Positions 1-10,569 of a stretch of 64,000 bases of DNA are shown piece after piece. The translations under genes and the position numbers were made by a program. Under the pieces are notes generated by a model, which saw only the letters and a list, made by a program, of their open reading frames with translations, had not been told where the DNA came from and made no database searches. Position 1 is the first letter of the stretch. Each line of letters opens with the position of its first letter. The stretch comes from Gigaspora rosea. Taxonomy: Eukaryota; Glomeromycota; Glomeromycetes; Diversisporales; Gigasporaceae. The stretch spans positions 25,713 to 89,712 of the forward strand of contig QKWP01000594.1 of NCBI GenBank assembly GCA_003550325.1. Direction: 5' to 3'.

Positions 1-194
1 AACACGTATTACAAGCCAACATATGTGTAACTTACAGATACGTGCTATCTGAACATGCTATTTCATATGCTGTAATATTACATGTCACCCTTTGCTGCAT
101 GTCTATTCTATTCTATAAAATGTTCCTGTACGTGCCACAAGATCTGTGCCATTTCGAGCATTCCCGACACCAACCCATACCACTTTTCATAGAG
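1..194. mobile_element. CCCTAT-family TIR element, right end only
   Basis: This matches the right-hand part of the elements at 1800-2678 and 51977-52662. All three share runs of GTGCCAT-like words, a CAACCCATACCAC-type block and a final TTTTCATAGGG-type end, here decayed to TTTTCATAGAG. The left part lies outside the window, so length and target duplication cannot be read. It is CpG-poor compared with the 52-kb copy. No coding potential seen. Confidence 0.6.
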
Positions 195-299
195 TGACTG
201 ACAAGAGTCATCTAGCATTTTTGGGAGGAGGCTTTAGACCTGGAACAAATCAACCACGCCTACCAATTCAAGATTCAAGAGCCTTGCACTATTAAAAGA

Positions 300-503
300 C
301 ATTGGTTTAATTATATAGTAATGTTGCTAGTAGTTTTTAACTTATACCCAATACTCACCATTCTTACAACATGCAGCATGTAATTATGGATGAGCCATTG
401 TAGTTTATGTCAGTAATAGTGAAAAAGTGAATTAGTATGTATTAGAATTATCACAATTCTATTGTGAATTACTAAAAAAAATTCTTTACAAACTTACTTG
501 GCA
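300..503. repeat. Satellite-1 array, part a (about 110-bp unit)
   Basis: Degenerate copies of a roughly 110-bp unit carry the words GTTAGTTTGCATT, TTTCTATCA, AAAAATTCTGTTACA and ACTTACTTG. The array is cut by the TIR element at 506-1148 and resumes on its far side (1151-1380). The same unit recurs at 4800-5250 and 39640-40680. No ORF of note. Confidence 0.55.
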
Positions 504-505
504 TA

Positions 506-1148
506 TCCCTTAGATTGTAGTAGAACACAGACAAATTTGCCTGCATTTTTGCACTTTTTTAGCTCTGATTTACTTTTTTAAAATACTAAAATAATTAAAT
601 AAAACTTTGTACAATTATATTTGAAAATAAGGATTACTTTTTTGCAAAATTAGTTTTTATATTATAAGAAAATAAATTATAGTTACATATAAGCTAAAAA
701 TAGATAATTTTAAGAAAAAATTTTTTTAAAAAATTTTATTACAATTTTTCTGCGATCTTATTTAGTTTTAGTTTTAGAACTATATTTCTTAAGACAATAT
801 TGTAGTTTATATAAAGGATGACAACTTTCATTATTGCAACTTTAATGATTTACTTGTAAAAATTAAGACTTGTATTAGAAGTAAAGATTTTTTTTATAGA
901 CGGGAACATATAAAATTTGAAAAAATCTAAAGAAAAATTTTAATAGTAAAAATGCCAATACAAGAACTTTAAACATTTATTATATTAAAGTTTTCTAATG
1001 ATTTTAAAAAAATTTTATAACAAAGTTACTAAAACAAAACTTAAAGAATATTTTTTACTTAGAAAAGATATGGCTAAAATCAATATTTAAAATTTTATTA
1101 AAATTTTAAAATACGCAGGCAAATTTGTCTGTGTTACAATCTAAGGGA
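506..1148. mobile_element. TCCCTTA foldback MITE, copy 1 (643 bp, TA duplication)
   Basis: The ends are inverted copies of TCCCTTAGATTGTA followed by CACAGACAAATTTGCCTGC, flanked on both sides by TA. The interior is AT-rich and non-coding. A second copy lies at 32599-33255 in the opposite orientation and shares interior words such as AAAATAAGGATTA. TA duplications point to Tc1/mariner-type mobilisation, but no transposase is encoded. It sits inside Satellite-1. Confidence 0.7.
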
Positions 1149-1150
1149 TA

Positions 1151-1380
1151 ATACGTTTAAAGCTTGAGTTAACAACGAATTATTGTGGCTTCTATCAAGA
1201 ATTACTATAAAAAGTTCTCATACAATACTTGCTCGTTATTCTAATAACACAATATGTGGTTGGGCCGGAGTTAGTTCGCATTGAAATTATTATAGTTTCT
1301 ATCATGATTTACTGCTATAAACTTTACCATTCTGGCAATACACAGTATATATTAATATTGTTCATATCTTAATCTAATTT
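1151..1380. repeat. Satellite-1 array, part b
   Basis: This continues the array interrupted by the 506-1148 element: TTATTGTGGCTTCTATCA, GAATTACTATAAAAAGTTC and TTAGTTCGCATTGAAATTA repeat with the same spacing as at 39.6-40.7 kb. Nothing coding is visible from here to 1799. Confidence 0.55.
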
Positions 1381-1799
1381 CAAAAATACAGTGCGCATAA
1401 CAAATGAAAGTCGATCTTTTTAAATCTCGAATACAAAGTGCGTGTAACCAATGAAAGTCAATTTTTTTTAAAAAAAAATTAATTCATAGTGATAGATCAA
1501 TTACAAATTATGACAAATTTATTATGTCATAAACATGCAAATAAATAGATCTCATAATTGTTCATATTTTAAATAATCTCACAGTCTTATAGTTTTTGGA
1601 TACAGCAAATCAAAAACAACAAAGTGCCAAAAATATTTTATAACTGATAGCAATCGATTTTTGACAAGTACGTAATGAGATCAGTATCCACCTAATCACA
1701 ACATATTTATACACAATTATGAATATATTTTCTATACTATTGTTTACACATGCATGTGTTGTCATCCTGTGCCGTTAAAATTACCATAACCCTTCTATG

Positions 1800-2678
1800 C
1801 CCTATAAGAAAAATGGACGTAAAGGTACGGGTTGGCTAGTAAAGGCACGGGTTTTGGTGGCACAGATTAAACCCGTATTTGGATGTAGGAGGCTTGGATT
1901 GGCACAGAATTTTGGCCCGTGGTAGATTGTATGCCCATACAAAATAAACCGTTAATGGCTCAGGTTTTGCAATACTTTACTAGTCCAAATGGCATGGGAT
2001 TTGGCCAGGTAATTAACGTGAATTAATGTTTGATAAAAAAAAAATACATACAAGTAGATTATATAAATTTATATCAACAATCAATACAATATAAACAAAC
2101 TAACAACTGCTCATGTATCAAAATTTTGCAAGAGATTTTTTTTGTTAAGACACCCAGACAGTGTTTAAAATTCAAATTTGGTTTTATGTTCTCAAAATGA
2201 ACATTTTTAATTTCTTAATGTTCTTAGAAAAATTTTAATGTTCTTTATGTAGGAAATTTAAAATTTTTTACTGTTAAAAGAATTTATTGAATGTTCTCAA
2301 ATAGAGAACATATTTTAATAATTTATGTTCCCAAAAATTATATAATGTTCTCTGAGAACACTGAGAACATTGAATTTTAAACACTGCACCCAGAGCAGTT
2401 TCATTAGTGAAAAATTATGAGATATCGCAATTTTTTTAAAAAATCGTATATTGATCTTTTGCTCTTCGTGAAATGAGCCAACATGTACCACCTTTGACAC
2501 GTATCATTCCGTAAAATGAAGGTGCCATTATGTATAACGTGTCATAATGTGCCACCTCCCCCGTACCACTTTTTACCATGATATCCCATCAACAGCTCTA
2601 TATGTACCACTCTGGCCATGCCATTTCGTGGATTCCAGACACAACTCATACCACATCCTGGACCACTTTTTTATAGGG
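1800..2678. mobile_element. CCCTAT-family TIR element, full copy (879 bp, 3-bp duplication ATG)
   Basis: It starts CCCTATAAGAAAAATGGACG and ends with the inverse, GGACCACTTTTTTATAGGG. ATG flanks both sides (1797-1799 and 2679-2681). Left and right subterminal regions match the 51977-52662 copy, with CpG replaced by TpG or CpA in many places. It is non-autonomous; only spurious ORFs are present. It inserted into the dispersed repeat seen at 2735-3525. The superfamily is not certain; a 3-bp duplication fits CACTA-like or related groups. Confidence 0.75.
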
Positions 2679-2734
2679 ATGAATTGGAAAAATGAAACCA
2701 TTGCCCCACCTTAAAAAAAAAGAATTCTTGAAAA

Positions 2735-3525
2735 AATCAGCATAGCGAACATCAAAAAAGTTGAACAGAACCCATCTTTTTGCATTTCATATTACAGAAG
2801 AAACGTAATCATACTGGTATATATCTGTGCACACACATATAGGACATATGTAATTTTCCCATGATGACAATTTCTTCACACATATGCACAATGAAGCAAT
2901 TACATGTAACATATGATATTTTTTTGTAATACCAACTAAAATAGGAAAAAAATACGATGAAAATAGTAACTTCCAAAATAGAAAAAATATAGTGCACCAA
3001 AAAGTTGAACGGAACCATCCCTCCACATTTCATGTGATCGTGCTGGTATATATTTTCTATACCATTGTTCAATATACATTAACATGCAGTGTTGTCATCT
3101 GTGTCGTCAGAATCACTATAACCCCTCAAAAATCAGCATAGCAAACATCAAATAAGTTGATCAGAAACCATCCTTTCCACATTTCATGTTACACAAGAAA
3201 GTGATCATACTGGTATTGAAATTAAAATAATTAGTGTCTCCAGTTTGCATGATAATGAGTGATTTGCATATGAAATTATATTTATATATATATACGGTAT
3301 GTAAAAATTTAAATTAACATCGTTAACATCATAATGAGAGATTATTACATATTTGGTATGTAAAAATTTTAACTCTTTCCAAAAACGAATAAATGAAAAT
3401 CATTACTCCTACTAAAAAAGGTTTTGCAAAAATCAGGATAAGCAACATCAAAAAAGTTGAAGGAAACCATCCCTATACACATTTCATATTACACAAGAAA
3501 TGTGATCATACTGGTATTAACTAAT
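2735..3525. repeat. Cluster of about 95-bp repeats
   Basis: Four copies start near 2735, 2996 (partial), 3128 and 3427. Each runs AAAATCAGCATAGC, AACATCAAAAAAGTTGA, ACCATCC, CACATTTCATRTTACA and TGATCATACTGGTAT. A related flank (TATTTTCTATACCATTG to ATAACCC) occurs at 3045-3125 and again at 1715-1795. The ORFs in it are not conserved between copies and I do not regard them as genes. Confidence 0.6.
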
Positions 3526-3966
3526 TTCTACTTGTATAATTTATATAATAAAATTTATAATCTTTAATACAATCGGTTTCAAATCTAAGCTAAACCAAAT
3601 ATATTATAAGATTATATAATATATCTATAATTTTATTGCCAGAGATATCTCAATGTTAATATACAAGTATATACGACATATATAGATTTCTACTATCTTA
3701 TAAAAAAAAATATATAAAACCAAAAAAAAAGAAAAGTCATTAAATTCTTCGTTATTGTTCGCTTATTTAAATTTCTATGTAATACATATAATAACAACTA
3801 AATAAATTTATACACTTGACATATTTAAATCGTTGCTTTTCAGTTTTATCTTTTTTTTTCATTTACTCTATAGAATTAAGCTACCCTTGTAGTTTTTTAT
3901 ACTTTTACTAATATATGTTTTAAGAGTAACTTTATAAGTGAATAGCAATACAATAGTGTGGGATTA
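3526..3966. other. AT-rich spacer, nothing recognised
   Basis: Low-complexity A+T sequence with short homopolymers. No ORF, TIR or RNA gene that I can support. Confidence 0.6.
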
Positions 3967-3974
3967 GTGGAGAT

Positions 3975-4762
3975 AAGTGTTTCGGACAAAACTTTCAGGT
4001 TTCAGCTGGTCGAAACTTCCGAAACTTCTGAAACCTAGTTTCACTAGAAGCCACAAATCCAAAACTTCTGAAATCTCCAAAACTGGGTGAAACTTCTGAA
4101 ACTTCTAAAACTTCTGAAATTGGCGAAACTTCCAAAATTACCGAAACCAATAACCACTAAATATCATATAAATAATAGGTGAAAGTGATTTCAGAAATAA
4201 TAGGATCTTAAAATTCGGATTTATGCCATAAAAAGATGTGGGCTTTACCAGTTTTTTGGGCTAAAGCGAAACTTCTGAAACTGGTCTCAGAAACCAATAA
4301 CCAATAAAATCATGAGAATCTGCATAACGTGAAATAGCTAATATTTAACCCATTTTTATTCTAAATGGTTTGGATTTCGTAGTTTTTTTTATTTACAAAA
4401 TATTTGTTAGATTGTTGGGTAAATTTTTTATTTTTTTTAGGTTTCAAGTTTGGATTAGTTTTTTTTTGTTTTTTTTTGATTTAGTTTTCTAGTCTGTTGG
4501 GATTATGTTTTTTTTAGGTTTCAAGTTTGTGGGATTGGGGGTTTTTTTTCGTTAAGTTTTGGATGTTTTGGACATGGCTTTTACAGTTCCGGAAGTTTAG
4601 GAAGTTTCGGTTTCGCCCAGTTTCGGAGGGTTTCGCCAATTTCGAAGGTTCCAGCAATTTCAGAAGTTTCAGCAATTTCAGAAGTTTCGGATTTTGGGCG
4701 ATACCGAAACTCCAGGCCCAAAACGTTTCGGACTTGGGTGGGAGGTTTCAGCTGAAACACTG
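3975..4762. mobile_element. GAAACTTC foldback element (about 790 bp), hAT-like
   Basis: The left arm (about 3975-4300) is built of repeated GAAACTTCYGAAACTTC words. The right arm (about 4580-4762) has the inverse, GAAGTTTCRGAAGTTTC. The ends are AGTGTTTCGG and its inverse GAAACACTG. Flanks TGGAGATA and TAGAGATT form an imperfect 8-bp duplication, suggesting hAT. The plus ORF at 4527-4787 is a by-product of the repeat words. Confidence 0.6.
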
Positions 4763-4799
4763 TAGAGATTATTTGAATATGTTATAGTATGGCTTATTG

Positions 4800-5250
4800 A
4801 AGTTGGTCACGTTCAATAGATGAATTACTAGTGCGACAGGTGGAGCTTACACGCCACCCATCTTATTTGATAATTTTAGAGTTTTTAAATTATATTTGTA
4901 ACTTAAAATATTCTATCACAGAACTTAGTATCTATTTTAGTATATAAGTCCGTATAAGGTATATTGGATTATCATAATCTCTATTATAACTATCATGGTT
5001 TGTAATGAATTCTGTCATAGAATTTGCTCGCTAATGTAGTATATGCAGCAGTATTTGTATTGTAATTACTATAAGTTGTTCAAAAATTCTGTTATAGAAC
5101 TTATCATCTCATGATCATAATATGCAGTTAAGTAGTGTTAGTTGTATAAGTTTGGTGGGATTCCTATTATATTTTACTATAAAGAATTTTATTAAAGAAC
5201 TTACTTATTAATCAATACGTACAGTAGTTAGTATTGGTAGTACAGTATGT
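4800..5250. repeat. Satellite-1 array, second locus
   Basis: About four units, recognised by AATTCTGTYATAGAACTTAC followed by a spacer and ATAATATGCAG. The unit matches those at 300-503, 1151-1380 and 39640-40680, but is more diverged. Confidence 0.55.
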
Positions 5251-5289
5251 AAAAAAAAAACTGTTTCAGGATTTAATATCATAGTGCTC

Positions 5290-6240
5290 TGGTATGTTTG
5301 ATGTTAATATTATTTCATTAATTTAAAGTAAAAAAAAAAATTTTTGACTCCCGAAGTTTACAGATTTTATGCAATTCAAACCAAAAAATTAAGCTTTGTT
5401 TTAGATGCAAATATTATTCTATTAATTTATAGTATATTAAAAAAAAAAACTGACCTACCAACTTAAGTTTTCAAATCAAGTAATTCAGACTGAAAAATCA
5501 ACTTTTTTTTGGCCTAATATTAAATGTGAAAAAAATCAGTCTATTCTACTGAATAAAACCAAAAATTGACTTCGTGTGGCCAAATATTAGATGTGAATAT
5601 TATCCTATTAATTTATAGAAATTAAAAAAAATCTGACTTATCAACTTAAGTCCTCAGATCCATGTAATTCAAAACCAAATATCAACTTTTGTCTGGTCTA
5701 ATCTTAGATGCCCAACTGAAGTTTTCAAATTTTCATGTAATGAAAATGAAAAAAAATCAACTTTGTGTGACTAAGTCTTAGATGTGAACATTATTCTATC
5801 AATTTACAGAAATTAATAAAAAAAAAGCTCCTGACTTACTGACTCAAGTTCTTAGATCCATGTAAATCAAGACAAAAAATCAATTCACCCAGCTTAATCT
5901 TAGATTCGAATTAAATAAATAGAAAAAAAATTGAACCACTCAACCGAAGTTTTTAGATTTTATGTAATAATAACAAAAAATCAACTTTGCATGACCAAAT
6001 CTTAGATGTGAACATTATCTCATTAATTTATAGAAAATAAAAAAAAAACTCTACCAACTTAAGTTCTCAGATCAATATAAATCAAAATGAAAATTAACTT
6101 TGCCTGGCCTAATCTTAGATGTGAATTAAATAAAGAGAAAAAAAATCAGACTGCCCAACCAAAGTTTTTAGATTTCATGTAATGAAAATGAAAAATCAAC
6201 TTTGCCTGGCCAAACCTTAGATGTGAACATTATCCCATTA
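5290..6240. repeat. Satellite-2 array (about 105-115-bp unit)
   Basis: Eight or nine degenerate copies. Unit markers are CTTAGATGTGAACATTAT, CATTAATTTATAGAAATTA, AACTTAAGTTCTCAGATCC and AAATCAACTTTGCCTGGCC. Marker positions near 5402, 5590, 5705, 5791, 5905, 6002, 6115 and 6215 give the period. Non-coding. Confidence 0.65.
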
Positions 6241-6342
6241 AGAGTAGAGTCAACATCAATCATTTTTATATATGATTATTATACAAAAAAATTTTATATA
6301 GGGGCAAAAATACGCCATTGATAAGGATTTTTGAGAACCATA

Positions 6343-6590
6343 TCGGCGGATTTACAGAATTGAAATTGGGCCCTAAAAATGGTCCCCAAAATTCGATTGT
6401 TTACAAAAATTCATTGGTCAGATTATGATCAGATGATCAACAAATAACTGATCAATATAAATAAACCCATTAGATAAGCACCAACCCATTAGATCTTAGA
6501 GATAAGGTGGTTTGATTTGCAAAATTATATGAAAATCGGGTCTTGAAAAAAGGTCCAATTGTGTAAATCCACTGATATGCACAACCAATT
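6343..6590. repeat. Foldback (inverted) repeat
   Basis: CGGATTTACAGAATTG followed by a GGGCCCTAAAAATGG-type block near 6350 is answered by an inverted GGTCCAATTGTGTAAATCC near 6550. This looks like an old MITE. The outer boundaries and target duplication are not clear. Confidence 0.4.
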
Positions 6591-6599
6591 TTAGCAGTG

Positions 6600-7090
6600 C
6601 CTGACCTGTGAAGTTTCATGAAATCTATGATAAAATATGTAATAACTATTACTTATATAACTTCAAATATATCCACCTTGAAATTTACATAAGTATAATA
6701 TGACGTAGGGAATCGCATTAAATGGCTTAGGGTCCGCGTAATCTGTGCAATATAGTTGCACAAAACCAGAATGGGAAAACACGAGATTTAAAGATGAGGT
6801 TTGATATTAAGTCATAATAGACTAGAGGTGCAGACTTAATGCTAAAACTGTCATAAGTTATGCCATTTTTTGCTATAATACGACAATTTATAACATTACG
6901 TGTATATAATTAGATAGATCAGAGATGCATTAGATAATATATTAAAATTAATAATTGCAAATTACTAACATTGACTAACATTGTAGAACAGTTGTAGAGC
7001 ATACAATGTTTGAGCATCACTCAGATATAAAATAGTCACATAGTAATATCATGGGTAAATAAACTTGTTTCACAAAATTTTCCATGTTAT
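6600..7090. other. Unassigned spacer
   Basis: Unique-looking AT-rich DNA with no supported ORF. It lies between the foldback repeat and the block duplicated at 22.5 kb. Confidence 0.5.
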
Positions 7091-7099
7091 TGAAAGAAT

Positions 7100-7450
7100 T
7101 ATTCAATAATGATTATTAATTAAATATTAGAATAATAATAAATTTTTTCTTTTCGTCATCAAAATTTATTTGATAACGAAATTAAAAATAAGTTAAAGTT
7201 TAAAAATCTTATGTTTTAAAAATTTCGAAACAAAAAAATAAAATTGGAGGTTTGAATATACTTTTTAATGACAAAAGGTTATTAATTTCAAATAATTGAA
7301 AAAGTTTATTTGAAAATATATACTAAGGTATTTCAGAGTTTTCAAAAGAAAATTTACTATCGTAAAAGAATTCACTATTATATAAAAAGTTTACAATAAA
7401 AATAAATATGATTTATAGATCATTGATTTTGAAATAAATACATCCTGATT
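7100..7450. repeat. Duplicated block A, left part
   Basis: This stretch, just downstream of the oxidase relic, recurs at about 22490-22865 in the same orientation with many substitutions. Shared words include AAAGTTAAAATTTGAAAAAT, AATTGGAGGTTTGAA and ATATGATTTATAGATCATT. Together with 9730-10375 it defines a segmental duplication whose second copy lacks the middle. Confidence 0.7.
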
Positions 7451-7687
7451 TGATTTGAAATCAGAAACTTGAACCTTAGGTTTGAAACCCTACTGTATCT
7501 ATTTCTATCAAGATCTGATTACAACATTTTAATAAATTTAAATTTTTAAATTGTATTATTAGTAAGGTTTTGTAAATAAATAGTATTTATATAATTTTAT
7601 TATATTGAAAATTTTGATTAGAATGGATGATTCTCATCGTAGCTTTACAATTATATTTAATGCCGAAATTACAATGCTAATCACTAC

Positions 7688-10153
7688 TTAATAACTTATT
7701 AATGATTCTATAATATTTTGAGCTGCTCTTTAGCTTGATTGAAACCCTTAAATAAAAAAAAAAGACAATACCAATTTAAAATAAGATATATTTATATACA
7801 TATAAGATTTTATATTTACCATAGCCTCCATGACTATAATTATGACAAATAAGAACTTTTTTTTCAAACTTTTCGGAGCTGGGACAAAAAAAAGTTATTA
7901 TATATTACATATGAAAAAATAATTTTTATATACTTTTACATAAGAAATTATTAAATATTCGTGTGCATACATATCCATTCTGCTTTAATTCTTATACCAC
8001 CTTTACGACAAGGTCAAAAACTAATACCATTTCTCTTGATCGTTAAATTAGTTTGATCTTGTGGCAAGAGATCTGAATGAGTAGATAAACATCTTTGTAC
8101 AATAGCAGTAGCTTCTTTAAGATCAGGCTCAGTTGAACTATATATAAAGTTGATTACTCAAAATTTTTTAAAAGAGAATACAATAAATATTTTGCCTATA
8201 AATGTCTTACTAGTTATGCTTTTTCTTTGTTATTAAAAAAAGTTGTTAATATGTAATTTACAATTTATTAGAAAAGTTAAAAAAAAACAATAATTACATA
8301 AGTTCTACCCAAAATTACTTCTTCATTGTCACGCGGTATCACATATGTATTCATTCCCCACTATCTAATTAAAGTTTTTATATTAAAAACAATAAACACG
8401 AAAATATTATTGAAAATGCATACCGATTCCTCCTTTTCCACTACCATATCTTTCAAATGTCCAGTTAATATATGAACGGGGTAATTGTACGATTACTATT
8501 TGACCTCTTGCTGTGTAAACATCATCATCTTCAACTCTACCTAACATTCTGGCATGAATACCTGAGCAATTAATCACGATATCTGTATTACTATTAATGC
8601 AATCATGTAAGTGAAATACAGTAGTGTGTTGTGTAGTGCCACCCAAAGATTTAAATTTATAGAGAAGATATTCAAGGTATTTTGGTGCATTAATGGAAAC
8701 TTTTATAGAATTTGTTAATTTAATTAATTAACGTTAATCAACATCATTCACAAAATTAAAGATATACTAGTAGTAATTTATTTTATAGATTACTTGTTTT
8801 ATATGTAGTTCCAAATTCAACACCCTCTGGTAGTTCTTCCTTTTTGAGATGCCGATACTGTTGTATAATGAATATATAGTAAATCATAGAACTTGATTAT
8901 ACTCTAAATAAATCATAAAAAAAATTTATTACATTAGGGCAAAGTGTCTTGAACCATGGATCAGAAAAATTTTCGAGAAGTTTATTCCAATAATCAAATC
9001 CATCTATGATCATAATTCCTGATTTATTTTCTGTCATTTTGGCAAGTTCCCAAAAATATTGAAATGTTTTTTTGTCGAATTCTGATCATGTCAAATCTAA
9101 TAGTCATTTATAGCAAAGTTAATGCTAAGGTTGCTGACCGTAAGTAATAATTACGGAAATTACAACTAATACTCAAAGTTGTAAATATATCAAAATGATT
9201 ATAACTGTCGTAATATTGTAATGGTTGTAAATTGCCATAATTGTTGTAAATGCCGTATTCCTTATAGAGATGTAATAACTTAACAAATTTAATGATAGAT
9301 AACAAATAATAACACATGTTAATGAGAATCGATTCTTATGCTTTAAAATTTTCAAAATTATTAATCTTCAAATATTTACAGGAGAAAATTGGCTCAGCTC
9401 CTAAAAAATCTGATCAATTAATGCATAACTAAATTTAATTATTATCTTCTATTGTTAATCAAATTTTCTAGAAGTTGAATACATTAAGTTATAAATTCAT
9501 TAAAGTACTCATGCTTGTGTGCTGTATATGCAAGTTAATAAGAATACTTTTAACAAAGACAAGCACATGGTTATTTAGCATATCTGCCCATATAATACTT
9601 AGTTTTTAAAAATTAGCAATCCATATACTTTAATTCCGTAATAATCTATTTTTCAAATCACTGAAATCTCGTTAATATCTGGCTTAGTGTGACTGCATTA
9701 TTCAATTACTTATTAGCATAATCAAATCATTATATTCATTACGACAATTACGCCCATATAACCATTACATCTACTATAACAATTACACCTATTTCGGCAA
9801 AAAATTACAACTTCAAGATGAAAGGTTGTAACATTCCAACTCTAGTAAGACTATTACGGTATGAAACCTTGGTCAATGCCATACCTTGCTGTCTATTGTC
9901 ATCATTTGTGGCATAACTTCTCCAATGCGCACCAGCCCTATGATATGAGTATAATATATTAATTATCTAATGTAGCATTATTACTAACATACATAAATAT
10001 ATACCAAGGACTCGTGAATTCACTTGTTAAATTTCCTGGAAAATGTTTTGAAATCACAGTAACTTTAAACATTTTTTCTTGCTGTAAGAGTAGAGTAGCC
10101 GTAGTTAAGCCAGAAACACCAGCACCCAGAACCACAACACGTTGTTTAGGCAT
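7688..10153 (-). pseudogene. D-amino-acid / D-aspartate oxidase pseudogene, nine exons
   Basis: A FAD-dependent D-amino-acid oxidase family gene, normally peroxisomal, which deaminates D-amino acids. I reconstruct exons at 10005-10153, 9885-9937, 8933-9081, 8794-8857, about 8411-8699, 8298-8360, 7971-8137, 7820-7878 and 7688-7746, with GT-AG borders. Visible motifs in order are VVVLGAGVSGLTTA (dinucleotide fold), FTSPWAGAHWRSY, RGQIVIVQ, TYVIPRD, RKGGIRI and CHNYSHGGYGFQSS. The first five exons join in phase. Exon 5 to 6, 6 to 7 and 7 to 8 do not. TGA at 8014-8016 replaces the Arg of the RP-R motif; family knowledge says this Arg (human Arg283) binds the substrate carboxylate. A TAA follows FQSS in the last exon. 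The start is the first ATG before the dinucleotide fold. The repeated damage makes a working gene unlikely. Confidence 0.85.
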
Positions 10154-10375
10154 GACTAATTTTATAAAAGAAACTTGAGGATAATCCAAAGTTAAATTTC
10201 ATTTCTGCCTTTATTTAATTAATTTTAATGGCAAGTATATTCATGTTGAACATTGCACAAAATTAATAAATAATGGAAAGGTTGCTTAATTTTGGTCAAT
10301 ATGAGATGTTCATCCATATAAGGAATTTATTAATCTACAGAATATATACTAAATACATTCATGTGCTGTAATACG
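9730..10375. repeat. Duplicated block A, right part
   Basis: This covers exons 1-2 of the oxidase relic and their upstream sequence. It recurs at about 22870-23427 plus 24228-24290, where a solo LTR interrupts it. Orientation is the same in both copies. Confidence 0.75.
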
Positions 10376-10390
10376 TACGTACTAGAGTTA

Positions 10391-10507
10391 CAGGTGAAAC
10401 TGTTGAATCCTGGAAACTATTGATGAAAGACGAAACTAATTATAATAGCCAATGAGAAACTCAGGTGAAATTATGTGAAACTTGAAATTAGTTAAATTAG
10501 TTTCACC
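10391..10507. mobile_element. Small GGTGAAAC MITE with TA flanks
   Basis: Inverted ends AGGTGAAACT and AGTTTCACCT, flanked by TA and by repeated GTACGTAC words on both sides. The end motif resembles that of the 51840-51967 MITE. It lies between the oxidase relic and the kinase gene, in the region where a kinase promoter would be. Confidence 0.45.
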
Positions 10508-10569
10508 TACGTACGTACACATTTTTCGCTTTTTTTTTCGACCAAGATTAGCACATACAAAAAAAAATT

